Of a stretch of 64,000 nucleotides of DNA, positions 47,601-61,319 are shown one piece after another (the stretch's first letter is position 1; each line of letters opens with the position of its first letter). Source of the DNA: Dromaius novaehollandiae (Eukaryota; Chordata; Aves; Casuariiformes; Dromaiidae); NCBI RefSeq assembly GCF_036370855.1, contig NC_088103.1, positions 6,449,404 to 6,513,403 of the forward strand, in the 5' to 3' direction. The notes beneath the pieces were generated by a model. That model worked only from the letters and a program-made list of their open reading frames with translations, was not told the origin of the DNA and made no database searches. Position numbers and translations under genes: made by a program.

Positions 47601-48840
47601 TATCAAGCTCTGTGAAAGGAATGAGGTGATTTTCTTGCTTGGGATGGTAGGCATTGAGCTCAGTGAGACAGGATCCTTCAGTCCTGTGTCCTGTTCTCCC
47701 AGTCTGCTTCCTACCAGAGAGGAAGCGGCTGGTTCAAGCCCACAGTGCGCTTTTACAGACAAGCTTCTTGTGCAAAACAACCTGGATTTTATCCCGAGAA
47801 TGCTGCTAGCGGGATCTCCTCTGACCAGTGTTAGTCAACCCTTTTTGAAAGGAGTGGCGGAAAGGCTTTGGAAGAGCATCACAAAAATTCAGCGTCAGGA
47901 GTCAGTGTGAAACAAATCCAATTGTACCACATGGCCTCCAAAGCCAGATCTCGTTAAATCATTCAGTTTGAAGAACTGGAGACGGGGCAGTTCGCCAGTT
48001 TATTCAGCAGATGTACAGTCAGGGCTGCTTAGCAGCTTTCTAAAATTAGAACAGTCTTCTGAAGGCAGATTTTCTCCATGATCAACCCAACTTTTTAGTA
48101 GACTCAGTAAATAAAATGTTGTCCAATAACATTTTCGCCAAATCCATCCCTATGATATTGCTTTTAAGTTCCTCAACCCCTACATTTTCTAGTACTTCTT
48201 GTAAACTGTCTTTCCTTACAAAAGTGTTGAACACTTACATTATCATAAGAAAAAGGTATGCCACATTAACTTTTACTTGCCAGTGGATGTAAGAGGCTGT
48301 TTTACAGACATTTCCTAAAGCCTCCAAGGGGTTTGGAGGAAATTTAAATTCCACTCAAAACTTCTTTCTAATCTGGACTAGTTAATGTAGTCAGCCCAAA
48401 TCCAGTAGCTTTTTTTTCCTCACAAAGAAAAGTAATAACTCACAGCTGTCTCACATTTCTTCTTCTCTGTGTGCTCTCCACTGCCCTATTTTGACCTGAA
48501 GTTTAGCTTGCTTCTCATCTAGATTTCAGACATTAGGAAGCCTCAGTTTATTTACTTGTTGATATACTCACAGAGGAGGACAAGCAGCAAATAGCCATAA
48601 TTACTTCCTAGGTCACTTCAGAGTGAAAATGAAGACAGGTACTTGTTCTACCCTGCCCGAAGTCTGCAGCAGTGTCAGAAGTACATCGTGGTCACAGTAG
48701 CAAGGGCAGTCAATAGATGTCGTTGATAAATCTGGTGGATGGGCTAAAAATTGAATAGTCCAAGCAACTAAGTTCGCTTTCTTCCAGATAGGATGGCATT
48801 AACAGGAGCATAGCCAGCAGGTCTTAGGAAGTGATTTTTT
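47601..48840. other. Intergenic, nothing recognised
   Basis: This lies between two CR1 fragments. I see no gene, RNA or repeat unit here apart from short T-rich tracts. Confidence 0.5.
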
Positions 48841-48849
48841 CCCCTTTGC

Positions 48850-49060
48850 TAGGTACTGGTGAGGCCACATTTGGATACTGTGCCCAGGTTTTGGGCCCCC
48901 CAGAGACCTCCACAAACTGGAGAGGGATCCGCAAAGGCCACTAAGATTGTGGAACTGGAGCCTGGGATGTACTGGGAGAGGCTGCGGGAGCCGGGTGAGA
49001 AGAGCTGCCCTCTTTGGGAACATGGCACATCTTTCCAGAATATTTTGGGTGGGTCTTGCA
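48850..49060 (+). mobile_element. Sense CR1 LINE fragment
   Basis: It starts with TACTGGTGAGGCCACATTTGG and continues CTGTGCCCAGGTTTTGGGCC. This is the very common CR1 segment just 3' of the reverse-transcriptase domain. The GGAGAGGCTGCGGGAGC block follows. Ends are approximate. Confidence 0.9.
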
Positions 49061-50010
49061 GAAGTGAGGTCCTCTGGGGAGACTGCAAACGCTCTGGGTG
49101 CTTCATCCTTGTGGTGCCACTGAAGGAGCTACAAAACAACCTGGGGATTGTCCTATGTCTGCACCATGGGCTGCAAGATGTGGTTGAGCAGGCCTGAGCT
49201 TTCTCATTTCCTCCATCTCAGCCCTCCACAGCAAAGGGAACCCCTGAAAGAACAGCTCACGGCACAACTGTCCGTGAGGCCAGACACACTCACCACTGTC
49301 CCCTTGCTATGTGGATGGTCCTGGTGGCAGCTTCAAGACACGGGACAGAGCACTGTATGTGGCTCAGGTGTTGATATGGAGGTTTCCATCATATGCATAT
49401 TAAAATTAATTAAATTCACCCTTAGATTATTTCCTGCTTTTTCTCTCCCTTGCTGAGACTGTTAAGGAGAGGCAGGAGGATAAATGAAGATACGTCGACA
49501 TGGTCATTCAGGGCCTCGCAGAAACTGAGAAATCCCTTTCCTCTCCAATTTTTGATGTCCATTTTCAGGTGTTCATGACTCTCTTAACCTTCCTTGCTCT
49601 TGGAAGTCTGATTACTGATTTATTGCGATATTCTTTCTTGCCTCCTTAGATCCAGCTGCAAGGAGTTCTGAGCCTGCAGATCCCTGTCTGTAAATGTGAA
49701 GGTAACACCCATTTTAAACAAGAAGCCATTCTTGTGAAAGGCTCTTTTTCTTTTACATTCCCCTCTTAGTAAATGTGGTTTATTCTTGCTGATTTCTTAT
49801 GAACAGCATTTTGCTAGACTTCATGCCACTGTTAATTAGTCCTCCCTAAAGTACATGCATGATCACTAGGTACGAGAAAATCCTCCTCTGAATTGCTAAA
49901 AAGAAAACAGAATCTTTGGTATCCGGAGAGTAATAAATAAATCTGCTGTGAGTTTTCTAAAAGCTCAGTGGTTTTCATGTTAACATTTTGTTTTCATACA
50001 ATCAAAGCCA
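49061..50010. other. Intergenic, nothing recognised
   Basis: This is unremarkable sequence between CR1 fragments. The first 150 bp could be decayed CR1 continuation. Confidence 0.45.
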
Positions 50011-50014
50011 GGCT

Positions 50015-50470
50015 GAGGCTGGAGTCATCCCTGAGGGTCTCCGGTCCAACCCCAGCTCACAGCAGGGCCAACGTCGCAGCTACAGCAGGTTGCTCAGGGC
50101 CGTGTCCAGGTGAGTCTGGGCAGTCCCCGAGGATGGATATCCCCCATCGTTTGGAGGCCTGTCCCAGTTGGCTCTGCTCACATGGGAAAGGACGGTTTCT
50201 TTCGGACCAGCTAGGATTTCCCATGTTGCATCTTGTGCCATGGTCTCTGGTGCTTTCACTGTGCCCCTCTGAGCAGAGTCTGGCCCTATTGTCCCTGTAA
50301 CCCCTTTGGGCAGTGGAAAATGCAGTTGGATCCCCCTTCGCCTTCTCGTCTCCCAGTTGAACCAGTCCTGCAGCCTCTCCTTGTATACCCCGGCCTCCAG
50401 CCCCACCATCACCATGCTCCTACACTGGACTTGCTCCAGTTAGCAGAGGTTTCTCTTGTACTGGGGTTTG
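50015..50470 (-). mobile_element. Antisense CR1 LINE 3' fragment
   Basis: The plus strand shows the antisense CR1 3' region: AACCCCAGCTCACAGCAGGG, then CAGGTTGCTCAGGGCCGTGT and GAGGATGGAT. The upstream CR1 blocks follow, ending with ACACTGGACTTGCTCCAG and TTCTCTTGTACTGGGG. It closely matches the reverse complement of 61720-61804. Confidence 0.9.
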
Positions 50471-51479
50471 TACCCCCAGTAATCTGCACTGAAGTACCCT
50501 GTAATGAACTGAGGGATATCCTCTGGTTTGGTGGGTCTCATATTCAAATCAAGATCTGAACTTTCCTGAAAACATGGACAAGATCCTAGCCTGTTGTAAA
50601 GCTCACCCATATAGACTATAAATCTGTTCTCCAAGTTCATGGTTTGCTTAGGTTTAGTTCTTGTGTATTTAGCTGTTTTGATGTTTCCAGCTAAGCATGG
50701 GTTGCAAACAAATCATATAATCCGTAAGCGTTTTTGGAAATGTTTTCTCCATCCAAAAGCAGGCTTTCCTTGCAAAGGAGAGATGGTGATTTGCTCTGCA
50801 GCTTTTCACAGAGCTCAGCTGATCCCGACTGCATTTCAGAATGTGGATTTCAATAACGTCAATGAACCAGCGTGCTGGTCATCAGGGTCTCTTTTCACCA
50901 CAGCTAGCAGTTGCAACACAAAAGGAAAATGAACAGCGCGAGGCATTCACATTTGGTTAGCTGAGTCTTAGTCCTTTGTCTAGAAAATCCTCAGCTTCCC
51001 CATTGAAACCCACTGTAACAAATTAAAAACTTTTGTCTACTTTCCCAGCAGAATTAGTTCACGTCAGTAATGCTTGTAGTTTGTATGTGAAAAAAGGAGT
51101 CGAAAGTTGGATTTACCCTTCATTAAGCTAGATTCATTTACCAGTCATTATACAGGGCTGAAAACTGCTGCACTGTACAAAAACTGTGCCTGGGGCATGG
51201 GCTGAGAGAGAAGGAGAGTAGAGAAATAGGGCTAACATTGCCTGTTAAAAAAATGCCTTTTGAGTCCTGTGCTGAACGGGTAGAAAATATGAGAGTCTTC
51301 TTACTTTGTTTATACATTTATAAGGAATCCACTTACACTCAAAAGGAAAAAAGGAAGAATTAATCTGGAAAGTGCTTGGGATATTTTACCTTTCTTCAAG
51401 TTCCCATCTGCTTGCAGAGTTTGTCCAGTGTCTTCAGTTGCAACAACCTGTGCTGTTTTCAGGTTGGATGTGAGGAAGC
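50471..51479. other. Intergenic, nothing recognised
   Basis: No gene, RNA or transposon was recognised between the two CR1 fragments. Confidence 0.5.
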
Positions 51480-51680
51480 CCTCCTTCCCCCAAAGCAGGA
51501 GCAGCCCTGAGACAGGTCAGCAGGGAGGTAGGAGATATCTGTCCTGAGGATTTCAGGGCTCGGCTGGTCCAAGCCATGGTTGGTGACAGTCCAGCTGTGA
51601 GCTGGATCCTGGACTAGAGACCCCCAGATGGCTTCTCCTACCAGTGCTGCTGTGATAGCATGATATTGTTAATAAAAGAT
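51480..51680 (+). mobile_element. Sense CR1 LINE 3'-end fragment
   Basis: It contains the CCTGAGGATTTCAGGGCTCG block, GGACTAGAGACCCCCAGATG, and then CTCCTACCAGTGCTGCTGTG before the tail. It shares its arrangement with the fragment at 55610-55925, including the GGCTGGTCCAAGCCATGG and GGCTGGGCCAAGCCATGG segments, so both probably come from one subfamily. Confidence 0.8.
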
Positions 51681-51689
51681 ATTAATGAT

Positions 51690-54600
51690 TTAGGAAATTT
51701 TGCAGGTCTAGGTTGCTCTCCAAAGCGCCCTGTTTTGGAAGGGACTGGCGTAACACTCCGTTAGAGCCAATGAAAGGAGTGACCCATACAACCCCATAAT
51801 ACCTGTTATCTTAAATAACTTGCTTAAAATCCTCACAAGGGAGCCTGAGTGCTTCAGCAGCCACAGAAACCAAGCTCCTGACTTGCTGAAGATGCTGGTG
51901 GCAGTTAGCGGAAGGGTACATGCTTCCCTTGCATCTCTGTGCCCCTTGGGGATCACCTTCGCCTGTGTTTCCCAGGGGAAACAGTGCAGCTGGGCATTAC
52001 GTCGTGGGCTACCAAAACACTGCTAGCCTTAACATTTTCCCTTTTTTCAAGATAAATATAATAGTGAAAGCTTCTTTTGAAGCAAAGCAGGGGAAGATAT
52101 TACTCAAATGACTCAGATTGCACACAAGCAAGAATAACAACCCAGAAAAGGTTTTGTTATTTTTAAGGTGGTTGGAGTAATGGGTCTTTGTGCATGCTCT
52201 TACAAGAGAAAACAAGCTTCAAGTGGTGGATGGCTATTTGATAACATGGTCAAACTTGAACATTTTTCTTCATCTCTTCTTCAAAGGTCTATAAATATTT
52301 TTCAAATGTCTATGTCGTATTTTAATTAAAGCCAGTGAACTTTTGCTGGTCCATTCAAAGTCAGGCTTTAGAGTTTCATAAATAGTACAGTCTCATTTTC
52401 CTTGGATTGATACAAAAGTATAGTTTTAAGTCATTGTTTTTATGACTGGTGAAATAATACTGTGCAGAACAGGAGTTCTTATTTCTTTTGGCTTTGTTCA
52501 CATTCACTTTGAATGAATGTGTCTTTGATTCATTCACTCCTGTTAGCCTAAAATCTTTTTTGTAGGACAGATTTCCCTTACTGGAATTCACATTCAAATT
52601 CAGTATGTCAACAGCTCATGGTTGCATATTGATTTTGCAGAACCTTTTACTTAAAATGCCAGGATAATAATTTACTTTGCTTAAATATTTGTCATTGGTT
52701 CTCCTTTTGCTAAGGCAACTGACTGCACTTCTTTAAATATGGCTACAAAAATAGAGCTGCTGAAATCTGGCTAGATCTGATCCGTAACATGAGTTGTACA
52801 AAGTCTTAGAGATTAATATTCGTACTGAAAACCATCATCTGGCAGGTTTCAATATCTTTGCTGCATAATATGATGTTACGCACACTCACTCCGTTAACAC
52901 CTATACCTTTGGGTGTGGCAGACTGTTCTTCAATAGATCTGTGGCTATAGAATAAATTTACTTGTGAACTGATTTAGTGTAAAAGAGAGTCTTACACACA
53001 TTTATCATATTAAAAGGAATTCCTTAATTTTTATGAAGAGAACAGCCACCTGCAGTTCTCATTCAGTAGCTTAAAATGCCAGTTGCATCCCTTCCTGATG
53101 CAGAAAATATATGTCTGTACTCAAGGTAAAGAGATTTAATAATCACGTGCTGCATTAACAGGATAGGAGAATTAATCCCATCCAGTGTAAGAGTATAAAT
53201 ATCATCAGCTGAATCAAGATAAATGTGACATTTCCTTGTAAACCTTTCATTCAGAGGGTGAGTCTATTTTTGGGAAATCATGAGGTTGGAATAAGATTAA
53301 AATAAAAAACGTGAACTTGATTTTGTTGCTAACTGTAAAATATTCCCTTCTCCACAGACAAGGTTGCAACTTGTTCCTTTTACGAAAACTCCATTTTAGC
53401 TTTCCCGTAATTTTGGCCTGAGGAATTCCACCTGAATCTTGAGGTCAAAGGAGAACATCCTACTGCACACAGACCTCGCCTGTTCATGCAGCGAAAGTTT
53501 ACCGAACCGTCTCGTTTGAAATGTTGACTTCTGCCTCACTTTCGTCACCCTTTAACTCGAAAAAGACCTTTAAATCTCTGCAAGGTAAAATTCAACAACA
53601 TCATGTCAGGTTATATTTTAAAATAAGCCAGCTGTACACAGGCAAAGCTGAGGAGTATCTTGAGGATAATTTTTTTAATCAGTTTTCTCCCTCTGTTGTC
53701 AGTGTATTTTTGCTTTGACCTAAGTAAAACAGAACAAAACACTTGTGGTATATGTATTTCGAGATGCTGCCCAGGCTTTTCTGGTTATAGCAAAGCTGTT
53801 GAGGACAGCTGGAATATCCTTTTGTAGCAAGTGTAGCCATCCTAAATCTTTCAGCTAATGCACAAGTATCTTCTCATAAGTTGTTTATTTAATATGGAAA
53901 CATGATGATTGCATTTGAAACTATCACGCTATTGCAAGACTGATTTTGAGCCTGCATGAATTTTGTGTAAAAAGACCACACTTTGCAAAAGCTTTGAATA
54001 GGTCAGCCAGGGTTTGAAATGTCCTCTCGGATAATTTTGCAGTGTGGATAGGTTTTATTTTGTTTTCCCTTCTGAAATCATTCCACCTTTAGCATTTGAC
54101 TCGTAAGTGTATATTGACATTTGGCTCCTGAAGATGCTGTGAGCAGGGCAGGCAGAACCAAGGAGCCCATTAAAATATGTGTGGTCTGAACAAGGGCTCA
54201 TTCATTACTGAGGATAACTTTGAACTGACACAGAAAGTCAGCACTTCTTCTTGGCTTGGGAAAGCCAGCTAATTCTTTCAGGACCTAAGAGCACCTTATT
54301 TTTAGCTGAAAATAATCACGGGCTATTAAACACAAAGCAAACCTGAGACGCAGAGAGGCCCTGAGGCATCGAGCATGACACCAGGAAAGTCTCGCTATAG
54401 CAGCTTTTATTCCTTAGGCACTGGAGACACGTATAGGACTTCACGTCTGACTCTGTATGGCCATTCCTATGCAAAACTAGACACACTTGTGTCACCCAGG
54501 GAAGACAAATTATCCCTTTTAATTACCTTTTTTCAAAGTAGTTGGAAACAAAAAAGGGAGATATTTCTCGAAAGAGAAAAAAAAAATTAGGAGTCAGCAA

Positions 54601-55600
54601 AATTGCTCCAGTTCATTCCCTGTTCTCCATAGAAATGGCCATCTTACCTATATACAGCTTTATTTTCCAGAAAGAGGAAAAAGGAACCTATTCTAAGCAA
54701 TTTTCTAAAGGTTATATATAAAGCTTGGTGGCGAGCCCAGAAATAGCTGAGGGCAGCTGGACACATGACTACAGGGCTGGTGCTTCTACTGAACTGAAGG
54801 CATCTGCAAAACAGACCAACCCTGAAAAACGTGTGGTCATTGAGGTAGGAAATGTTACAGTTATGAGCCACATTTTCCGAGGAAATGAGCTAAGACTGAA
54901 CCGAGTGACACAGCTGAGAGAATCACAAGGAGGGCAGGCTGACTTAGACCCTCGCAGGAATGCCTGGTCCGATGGGAACCCACGGATCTTCCCAAGTCAG
55001 GAGTCTGGCATGAGGATGGGGTCTGAAGGACAAGTGACAGTAAATAGACTGATTAATCTCGAGATGTCCTTGGTATCCGCAATGGCAAAGAGTGACTCTG
55101 AGCCATGGAAGATGTTGGCCAGTGCGGCATGAGAGCTGCCTCCTCAGAGCACGGCTCGTGTCTCTGGCAGAGGAGGATACAGAAACTGGCTCAGATGACT
55201 ACTGAGGAAGGCTTCAAGAGGCAGCAAAAGAAAAGAAAATGCACATCAAGCCCTTAAGGAGGCTTCCTACTGAGGGCAAGGAAGAGATGCAGTTTTATTT
55301 GTACAGAGTTTTGAAGGGAATTTTTGCAATGGTGAACTCTGAATTACAGCACCAATCTCTGCCACACCTCTTGCAGAATAGCCCCCAAGCATGAAGATAA
55401 TAAAGCTGTTGACATCTCAAGATTATTGGTGCTCAAAATCACCTACAGAAATGCCTTTATAAGGAAAAGACACAAGCTTTTAAGTTGACATTGAGCCACC
55501 AATTGACATTAAGTTGACCGTGTGACAATAAGTTGTTGAGCCACCACTAAGCCATACAGTGTTTTCCAACAGGAGAAGAAGTGTCTTTTGCTTTGTTTCC
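51690..55600. other. Intergenic, nothing recognised
   Basis: AT-rich sequence. A TATATATAA motif at 54713-54721 is followed by an open frame to 55132, but that frame has no ATG until about 54863 and resembles no known protein. I give it no gene call. Confidence 0.5.
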
Positions 55601-55609
55601 TGCTACCAA

Positions 55610-55925
55610 GCTGGTCAGGGCCTGGAGCACCCAACCCACAAGGAAATGAGAAGGAGCTGGGCTTGTCGGGTCTGGAAACAGGCCGGGTGGGTCTGTGAGC
55701 AGCCCCCGACGGTGGGACAGGCAGGAACGGAGGGGATGCACCGGGAAGGGGAGCAGCCCTGGGACAAGTCACCAGGGAGGTGGGGGATCTCCATCCTTGG
55801 GGGTTCAGGGCTTGGCTGGGCCAAGCCATGGGCACCCTGACCCAGTGCTGGTGACTCCTGTGAGCGGGAGGTGGAGTAGGGACCTCTTGAGTCCGTGGTG
55901 ATGCTGTAATGCTATGAAGGAGACT
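55610..55925 (+). mobile_element. Sense CR1 LINE 3' fragment
   Basis: It contains GGGGATCTCCATCCTTGGGG, then GGCTTGGCTGGGCCAAGCCA and a GTAGGGACCTCTTGAGTCC block. It ends in a short GTAATGCTATGAAGG tail that recalls the CR1 terminal octamer repeats. It belongs to the same group as 51480-51680. Confidence 0.8.
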
Positions 55926-55929
55926 GTTA

Positions 55930-58900
55930 GATGCATGACTCTCATCCAAACCAGACAGTCTAGAACAAACTGTGTCTCATTCTTGGATATTCTGCATGAA
56001 TATAAGTAATGCCACTGTGACTGCAGCACATGGCCCCTCACAGTGCAACTTCACAAAAGATAAACAAGTTCACTTCAAACCCTAATCCTGTTTTTGCAAG
56101 TGCTGTGTCAAAAATTGACAGCTATTCTACCAGAACTTACTGCAAATTTAAGTTCATGGTATTTTTGCTTTGGGATGGGAGAACGCCAGTGTGGCCAGCA
56201 GTGTTCCTGGTCTCAGGTACAGCCCTGCGGCTGTTGCTTCCCTCGCTCACCTTGCAGCCGGTTGCTTTTGCGCTACTAGGTGTCACTATTTCTACAGCTC
56301 AAGCTGTCCTCGAGGCTGGGTACATCCCTGGGTTAACAGAAAGCAGTTCCCGGCTGCGTATTACATTACTGCCTTCTTGCAGTTGTTCAAAGAATTTGAA
56401 TAGCAGGGCCAAGTCCTTCTGTTTCTTTATGTTGGTGTCACAAGTGCTCTTTGCTGGTCAGCACTGCAAGAGTGTTGTTTTAAATGCAAAATGAGCTCGA
56501 GCACTCCCAGTTTTGAGGATGTTGTCTTATAGCGCTCCGTGCTTTTGCTGTGCTGGACGCAGAAGAAGGAGGTGTGAGGGAACAACCTGGACCGTAGCTG
56601 CTCTGTCAGCACCATCACGCGTGTGGCTGGTGACCATGCATGCACTGCCGTCCAGAGCACGTCGGCATCAAGCCCTCCAGAAGTCACTCAGAAAGAGCAA
56701 CCCACTCCACTCACGAGCTCCATGCCAGCAGCATTCAGCATACTTATCCCACGGGGGGTTTTATCGCATTGACTGTGCATTTTCACCCATAGCTTTAGCC
56801 TCTGCCCTCCTAGTCCCATATGTGCTGAAAAGGAGTTTGCTCAGTCGGCACATCTGTATCGCTGTAGTTTTCTCCTAAAAAGCAACAGCACAAAGGCAGC
56901 ATTTGGGCTTACGCCACAAGCAGTTGATTCCTACCCAAATGAGCTCTGAGAAGAGCATATTGCTGCCAGACAAGGAGACAGGGGTCCTTAGCCTGGGCTC
57001 AGCGCTGTCCTTGTACCACTTCCAGGTCTGCAGCCAGGTCCATGCGGCTGGGACTCTCCATGCTGTGCTCCAGCAAGCGTTATGGACATGCCTACGGACT
57101 AAAACCAGAAAGCTGACTTATTTTTAAGCTTCCTAGCTAGTAGCTTATTCCACTACTGCAATGATTGCTAATTCTCTTGCGTAAGGTATTTTTACACATG
57201 GAATAGGCTTGGTCTTGCAGACTGACCTTAGTGGAGGGATGCTTGCACTTCCTCAAGCCCCACCAACCTGAGCGTGAAGCTGTGCGAGTGCAAAGGGCGG
57301 TCTGTGTTCATCATGTGTTCATCTCCGTGCAACATCAGGCTGAAGATACACATTCAAGGGACGGTCCCACAGGAGGCAAAACCACCTTTTCTCTTATTGA
57401 CTAAGTGAGAAGAAAAAGTGCACAACAAACCAGAGGCAGGATTTGGCTCGCTGGTGTTTTTGCATATAGTAGTTAGCCCGTCTTATGTGGAGAAAAATGT
57501 TCTTTAATCAGCATCTTTTACTTTATTGCAATTAACTCTGTTATGCTAATACAGTCTTACTGATTAAAGACCCAAAGCTTCCCTCTAATAGTCCTGAATT
57601 ACTGCTAGGATAATGAGATTTCCATTTCTAAATGTCCTGTGCGTTCCATCCAAATTACATCTGTATTCATGTACATATCGAACATGAATTATTCTTGCAA
57701 AATTTACATCAAACATCCTTCCTACTTCAAAAATACCGTGCCGCACTTAGTTAAAAACAGCTTTACCATGTTTTAACACTCAGATTAATACTATTTTTAT
57801 TAGCACTGTGTTATTACTGCTGTTTATTTAAACAGGCGTTGAAGGACGTTCTCAACTGTTTCTACACAAGGTTGGACTCTGCGTGGTGCAGGGCAGCGGG
57901 TGAAGCAGGATGACCCATTCACTGGCTCATGTTCATTGTGGAGAAGGGTGGATTGGGTGAGGCTTATGGATAGCTATGTCTTTCAGTGCATTTGTTCCCT
58001 CAGCAGTATTCAGAATATGTCCGCAGGATCTATACGGCCATTAATTGTCATGTAAACCCTGTTTTGGTAGCAGGCTGCCGGCCCTTGGCGCAGGAGCAGA
58101 GGAATGGCATGCCCAGCTGTTCTTGTAGTAGCTGTTCATCCACATAATCTTGGTTTTCCCTGCTGTGAAATTACCCGGCTGTCTTTAAGCAAATGGCAAT
58201 CCCCGATGTAGGAGAAAAGTCCGTTTCAGACGAGCCATCACAAATGCAGGCCTCATCCCATTTCTCTGGTCAGATGTGCAGCTGCTCACGGATACAGTTC
58301 AGCCTAGTCTCCTGTCCTGCCTTCGCTTTTGGTTGATCACCCTTGGGAAAAAGATAGGGATGCAATTTCCATCTTGCCTAGTAGTTATCTTTGGCCTTCA
58401 GAAAGGCATGGTCCAAGGAACAGTACAGTTATGGGGATCCAGGAGATAGCAGTCCTGTAAGTCTTATCTTCTCCTCTCCTCCTTGCCTTTATAAAGGGAA
58501 GAAACCAGTAGGACAAACCTTATCTTCTTTACAGCATGAGTATGGCATCTGTACATTATGAATAGCAGAGGCTATGCTGTAAAATGCTAGAAAAAATCCT
58601 AATTTGGCATTTTAAAATGTTGGGGTCTGGCCAATGGAAAAAGACTACTGCACTGTGATCTGTGATGTCTAATGCACCAAGGAGGCAAATACTGTAGGTC
58701 TGAGATATCACATCTGGTGACACAGAAGCCTTGAAATCAAATTGCTGCTGCAGAGTAATTCTCCTAGACCGTGACTGCAGAGAGACTCAAATGTGTCATG
58801 ACAGCAATGTCACCGCAAAGTGAGTGCAGCAAAAAAATGATTGCCGTGAGGTCTGACAGCAAAGCAACTGTACTTTTAGTGGCGTTTGTTATACTGATGT

Positions 58901-60280
58901 GACAGCCCCTTGCTCTGCATCCGTCCCCCAGCAAACGGTGCCAAGCTGTGCCCTGACTTTCCAGCGACCAAGGTGGGCAGCCCATTTATCAAGAGGCGTT
59001 TAAGGCACTCACAGCTTTAGGACTGGGTTTACCTGTTGACCTGAAATTTGGACACGGTCATGATGCTGTCTCCATGATCTACATTTTTATCCACGCTTGG
59101 CAAAATCTATTGGAGCCTCTCACTTTGCTGGCTCTCGGGTTACTTGGGTGTCACGGCACCGCTCCATTCGCTCCGGACACCTTTCAGGAGCAAACACTTG
59201 CTTTGGCTGGCTTGGGAGTCTTCAGATATAATTTAATTCCTACTCTGTCTCGTTCTGAATCAAGAGAAAAAAATCTTGCTCACTATGATTTATGCTGTAT
59301 TAAATGTTAAAAAGATAGCGGCCATTACTAATGAAACTGGAGTCTTTCCTATCTGTAAGTTACCATAAAATTGGATCTCAGCTAATGTAATTTCAAGGAA
59401 ATGTCATACACTGAGATCTTAGATACCAGCAAGAGGCCAAACACGATACATATCCTCTTTTACGGTCTTCACAACGTTAGTCCAATTTGCAGAACAAACA
59501 CATTCAACCTTCAGCCCTTGAGCCGCGACCCGTGGATAATATTGATAATAGGATTGACACATCTGACCTGAGCTCTGGGACAAAACTCCCATTGAATTCA
59601 CTGGGAGCTGCCTCGGTTCCTGCATTCTTCCCTCAAAACGTCAGCCCCATCAAGTCCTCCCAGGGCTGGGGGAGGTCTGAGACGCGATAAGGTTTGAACC
59701 CATCTAGCAGACAATTTTGCTTTTCTTGGTTGCTTTTTCTTTATTTAGCAGAGGCGCAAGAAACATTTTTTTACGGTGATAAATTTTGTGGCTGCCTCAA
59801 AAGGGATTAGGAACTGTGCCATGCTTGGCAATAGCTAGTGGTTTGATACGGAGTGGTGTTTTATACGGTTTATATGATTATCTGGTCGTCTTGAAGTAAT
59901 GTACATTACCCACGCTTTAATTTTGGTTGTAAATCTTCAAGTTACCAAAATATGCCATCAAAATGAGAACCTAAACATCAGCTGTTGCCCTCGCTTCTTC
60001 ATTTCTCCCATCCATAAGGGCAGTGTCAGGTTATTATGTCTGGAGGTTTTTACAGTAAAGACTGTATTTGCAGTTAGACTGGAATAAAGTTTGGTGCTTG
60101 CCCAAAGTGTCCTCATGTAGATCACCTGGTGCCCTGTAGACTTCTTTGAATACACCAGGTTGGTGAGAGGAACTTATAGTCTGTTTTATGAGAGGACCCA
60201 GTGTTTCCCCAAAAGGTACAGGGGAATTTGGGCAGAGGTGTATTCTGTCTAAACTGTATCCTTAATTTTCCTGGAAGTGG
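55930..60280. other. Intergenic, nothing recognised
   Basis: About 4.3 kb without a feature I can support. Open frames at 56030-56494 and 56513-56878 show no known domain. Confidence 0.5.
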
Positions 60281-60284
60281 TGCC

Positions 60285-60385
60285 TGTGGCATCACAGCAG
60301 TGGTGGGAAGGGACCTCTGGAGGTCTCTAATCCAGCCTCCTGCTCACAGCAAGACTATCTCCTGCCCTAGATCGGGCAGTCGTAA
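60285..60385 (-). mobile_element. Antisense CR1 LINE 3'-end fragment
   Basis: The plus strand reads GGTGGGAAGGGACCTCTGGA, then GGTCTCTAATCCAGCCTCCT and GCTCACAGC. This is the antisense of the CR1 terminal region. It is short and 5'-truncated. Confidence 0.85.
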
Positions 60386-61319
60386 TATTTATTTTTATTA
60401 CTCTTACAAAAGAAAGGATGTTTGATTTACAGACCTTAGCTTACTTCGAGGAATACAGCTTGTGTGGCAACAGAGGACATGAATCACTAAGCAACTTTAA
60501 GCAGTGAGGTAAACACTAAAGGGAAATGATAGCTACTAAACCCATTTAGTACAGGCTTGTGCTGATGCCTTGATGTTGCTACTGTTATTAGACTGGCATT
60601 CTGTAGGAACAGGAATTATTTTTTCAAACGCAGATATTTTTCCTTCTTTAGATTGGCTTCAAAGGCAAGTGCTGCCCCTACAGGGAAGACTGAGAAAATC
60701 CGGTTTGAGAAAGAAACTTCTGCCTTCTTGGGGTGCTACGAACACGAGAAGACACAATCCCAAAATCATTTTGACATGGAAATTCCAAAACTTATATAAA
60801 GCGAGGAATAAATACAGAGTGAAACCAGAAAAAGCCTCCAGGATCTGATGCTGTAAATGAACAGGAACAAGAGCTGTCGTTGTGAGACTGCAAAACTTCT
60901 GGGCAGAGCAGAAAATAACACAGCAGCTTGACTAGGAAGGAAAAAAGGAAGGTAATTTTTGTGCACAGGAAGGAGGAAAACAGGCAATGGGCTTTGCATT
61001 ACTTTTTAGTTACAAAAACCCAGGCAGAAGAAGTCACAGCTTCCCTTGTGTAGCAAAAAGGGAGGTGAGGTGGGTTTGCAAAGGGTCTGGGTGCTGCCAA
61101 GGGAGACCCCACAGTGCTTTCAAGTTGGAAACGGGGATGATGCCTCTGGACTGTCTTTGGGTTGTCTTGGTTGGAGAATGAGGAAACTCTCTGAAGTTAA
61201 ACTATATGCAGCTATGGGCCTTCCCCTGCGCTGGGCCAAGCACTCCTCTGTATCACGGCACCGAGCTTGGCATCTCGCTGAGCATCCACAGCGTCTGAGG
61301 AGCCTCGTGGGTAAATGAC

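Noticed and set aside
54725..55132. 135-codon plus-strand frame preceded by a TATATATAA motif
   Set aside because: It begins at TTG rather than ATG; the first ATG is about 140 nt later. It resembles no family I know and has no clear splice or conservation support.
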